In this document: positions 5,653 through 5,814 of the stretch, in pieces
Numbering within the stretch: position 1 is the first letter of the stretch
Layout of the letters: each line of letters opens with the position of its first letter
Assembly: GCA_905236145.1 (NCBI GenBank)
Contig: CAJOOE010000009.1
Coordinates: 1 to 5,814 of the forward strand
Source of the DNA: an uncultured Selenomonadaceae bacterium
GTDB lineage: Bacteria > Bacillota > Negativicutes > Selenomonadales > Selenomonadaceae
Length of the DNA stretch: 5,814 bases
Reading direction: 5' to 3'
Translations under genes and position numbers: made by a program
The notes under the pieces: generated by a model
What the model saw: the letters and a program-made list of their open reading frames with translations, nothing else
The model's database searches: none
Told to the model about the DNA's origin: nothing

Positions 5653-5814
5653 ATGACAAAAGAAAAAGTCGAAAACCTGAAAAACGCGATTGCCAGCACC
5701 GAAAACGATATTTCGGTCGAAGAAACCGGCATTGAAAACCGCCAAAAAGACCTTGCGGAATTTGAAGAATATTTCAACGGACTTTTGACGAAAGACGCAA
5801 GCATTGACCGCTTG
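5653..5814 (+). CDS. small charged helical protein, 3' partial, function unknown
   Basis: It starts at ATG 5653 with a good Shine-Dalgarno (AAAGGGGA, ending at 5644, eight bases upstream) and stays open for 54 codons to the right edge. The visible protein begins MTKEKVENLKNAIASTENDI and is rich in Glu, Lys and Asn. It looks helical and probably coiled coil (ENRQKDLAEFEEYFNGLL), with no cysteine, tryptophan or membrane segment. I do not recognise a family. The 156-base gap before it and the candidate promoter there suggest a transcription unit separate from the tape measure block, though it may still be a tail or regulatory protein of the same phage. Confidence 0.72.
   Translation, partial: MTKEKVENLKNAIASTENDISVEETGIENRQKDLAEFEEYFNGLLTKDASIDRL

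Overview
The window is part of the tail-morphogenesis region of a tailed phage, most likely a prophage in a bacterium with GGAGG-type ribosome binding sites. All supported genes are on the + strand. The host cannot be fixed from the sequence. The AAA/GAA-rich codon use, the TTG start on the largest gene, and a LamG protein beside a tape measure protein would fit an anaerobic Firmicute such as a Negativicute, but that is a low-confidence guess.

Layout, left to right. (1) 3-797: the 3' part of a LamG (concanavalin-A-like) virion protein, open at the left edge. GC falls sharply between its N-terminal end and the lectin domain. (2) 801-1417: a compact cassette made of a near-consensus sigma70-type promoter, a 59-residue putative antitoxin, a 117-residue RelE/HigB-like toxin overlapping it by ATGA, and a strong intrinsic terminator with a UNCG loop. 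It has the form of a phage 'moron'. (3) 1419-1450: four imperfect 8-bp purine-rich repeats. (4) 1482-5174: a 1230-residue tape measure protein, best started at a TTG with a strong Shine-Dalgarno. It carries three tandem units of about 121 residues at the N-terminus, a PhageMin_Tail-like core, a glycine-zipper segment and three exact 55-residue units near the C-terminus. (5) 5194-5496: a 100-residue beta-rich protein, probably a tail component. (6) 5497-5652: an AT-rich intergenic stretch with a candidate promoter and a candidate RNA leader that could mask the next ribosome binding site. (7) 5653-5814: the start of a small, charged, helical protein cut by the right edge.

The tape measure protein would set tail length and leave the tube during DNA ejection. 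The small protein after it is probably a tail partner, and the LamG protein is probably a surface-exposed adhesin. The toxin-antitoxin pair looks like an independently transcribed accessory unit for prophage maintenance or competition rather than a structural gene pair. I see no CRISPR array, tRNA, rRNA, transposase or att site. The most notable features are the self-contained toxin-antitoxin cassette inside the tail genes and the two nested repeat systems of the tape measure protein, whose unit lengths (121 and 55) are both multiples of 11.
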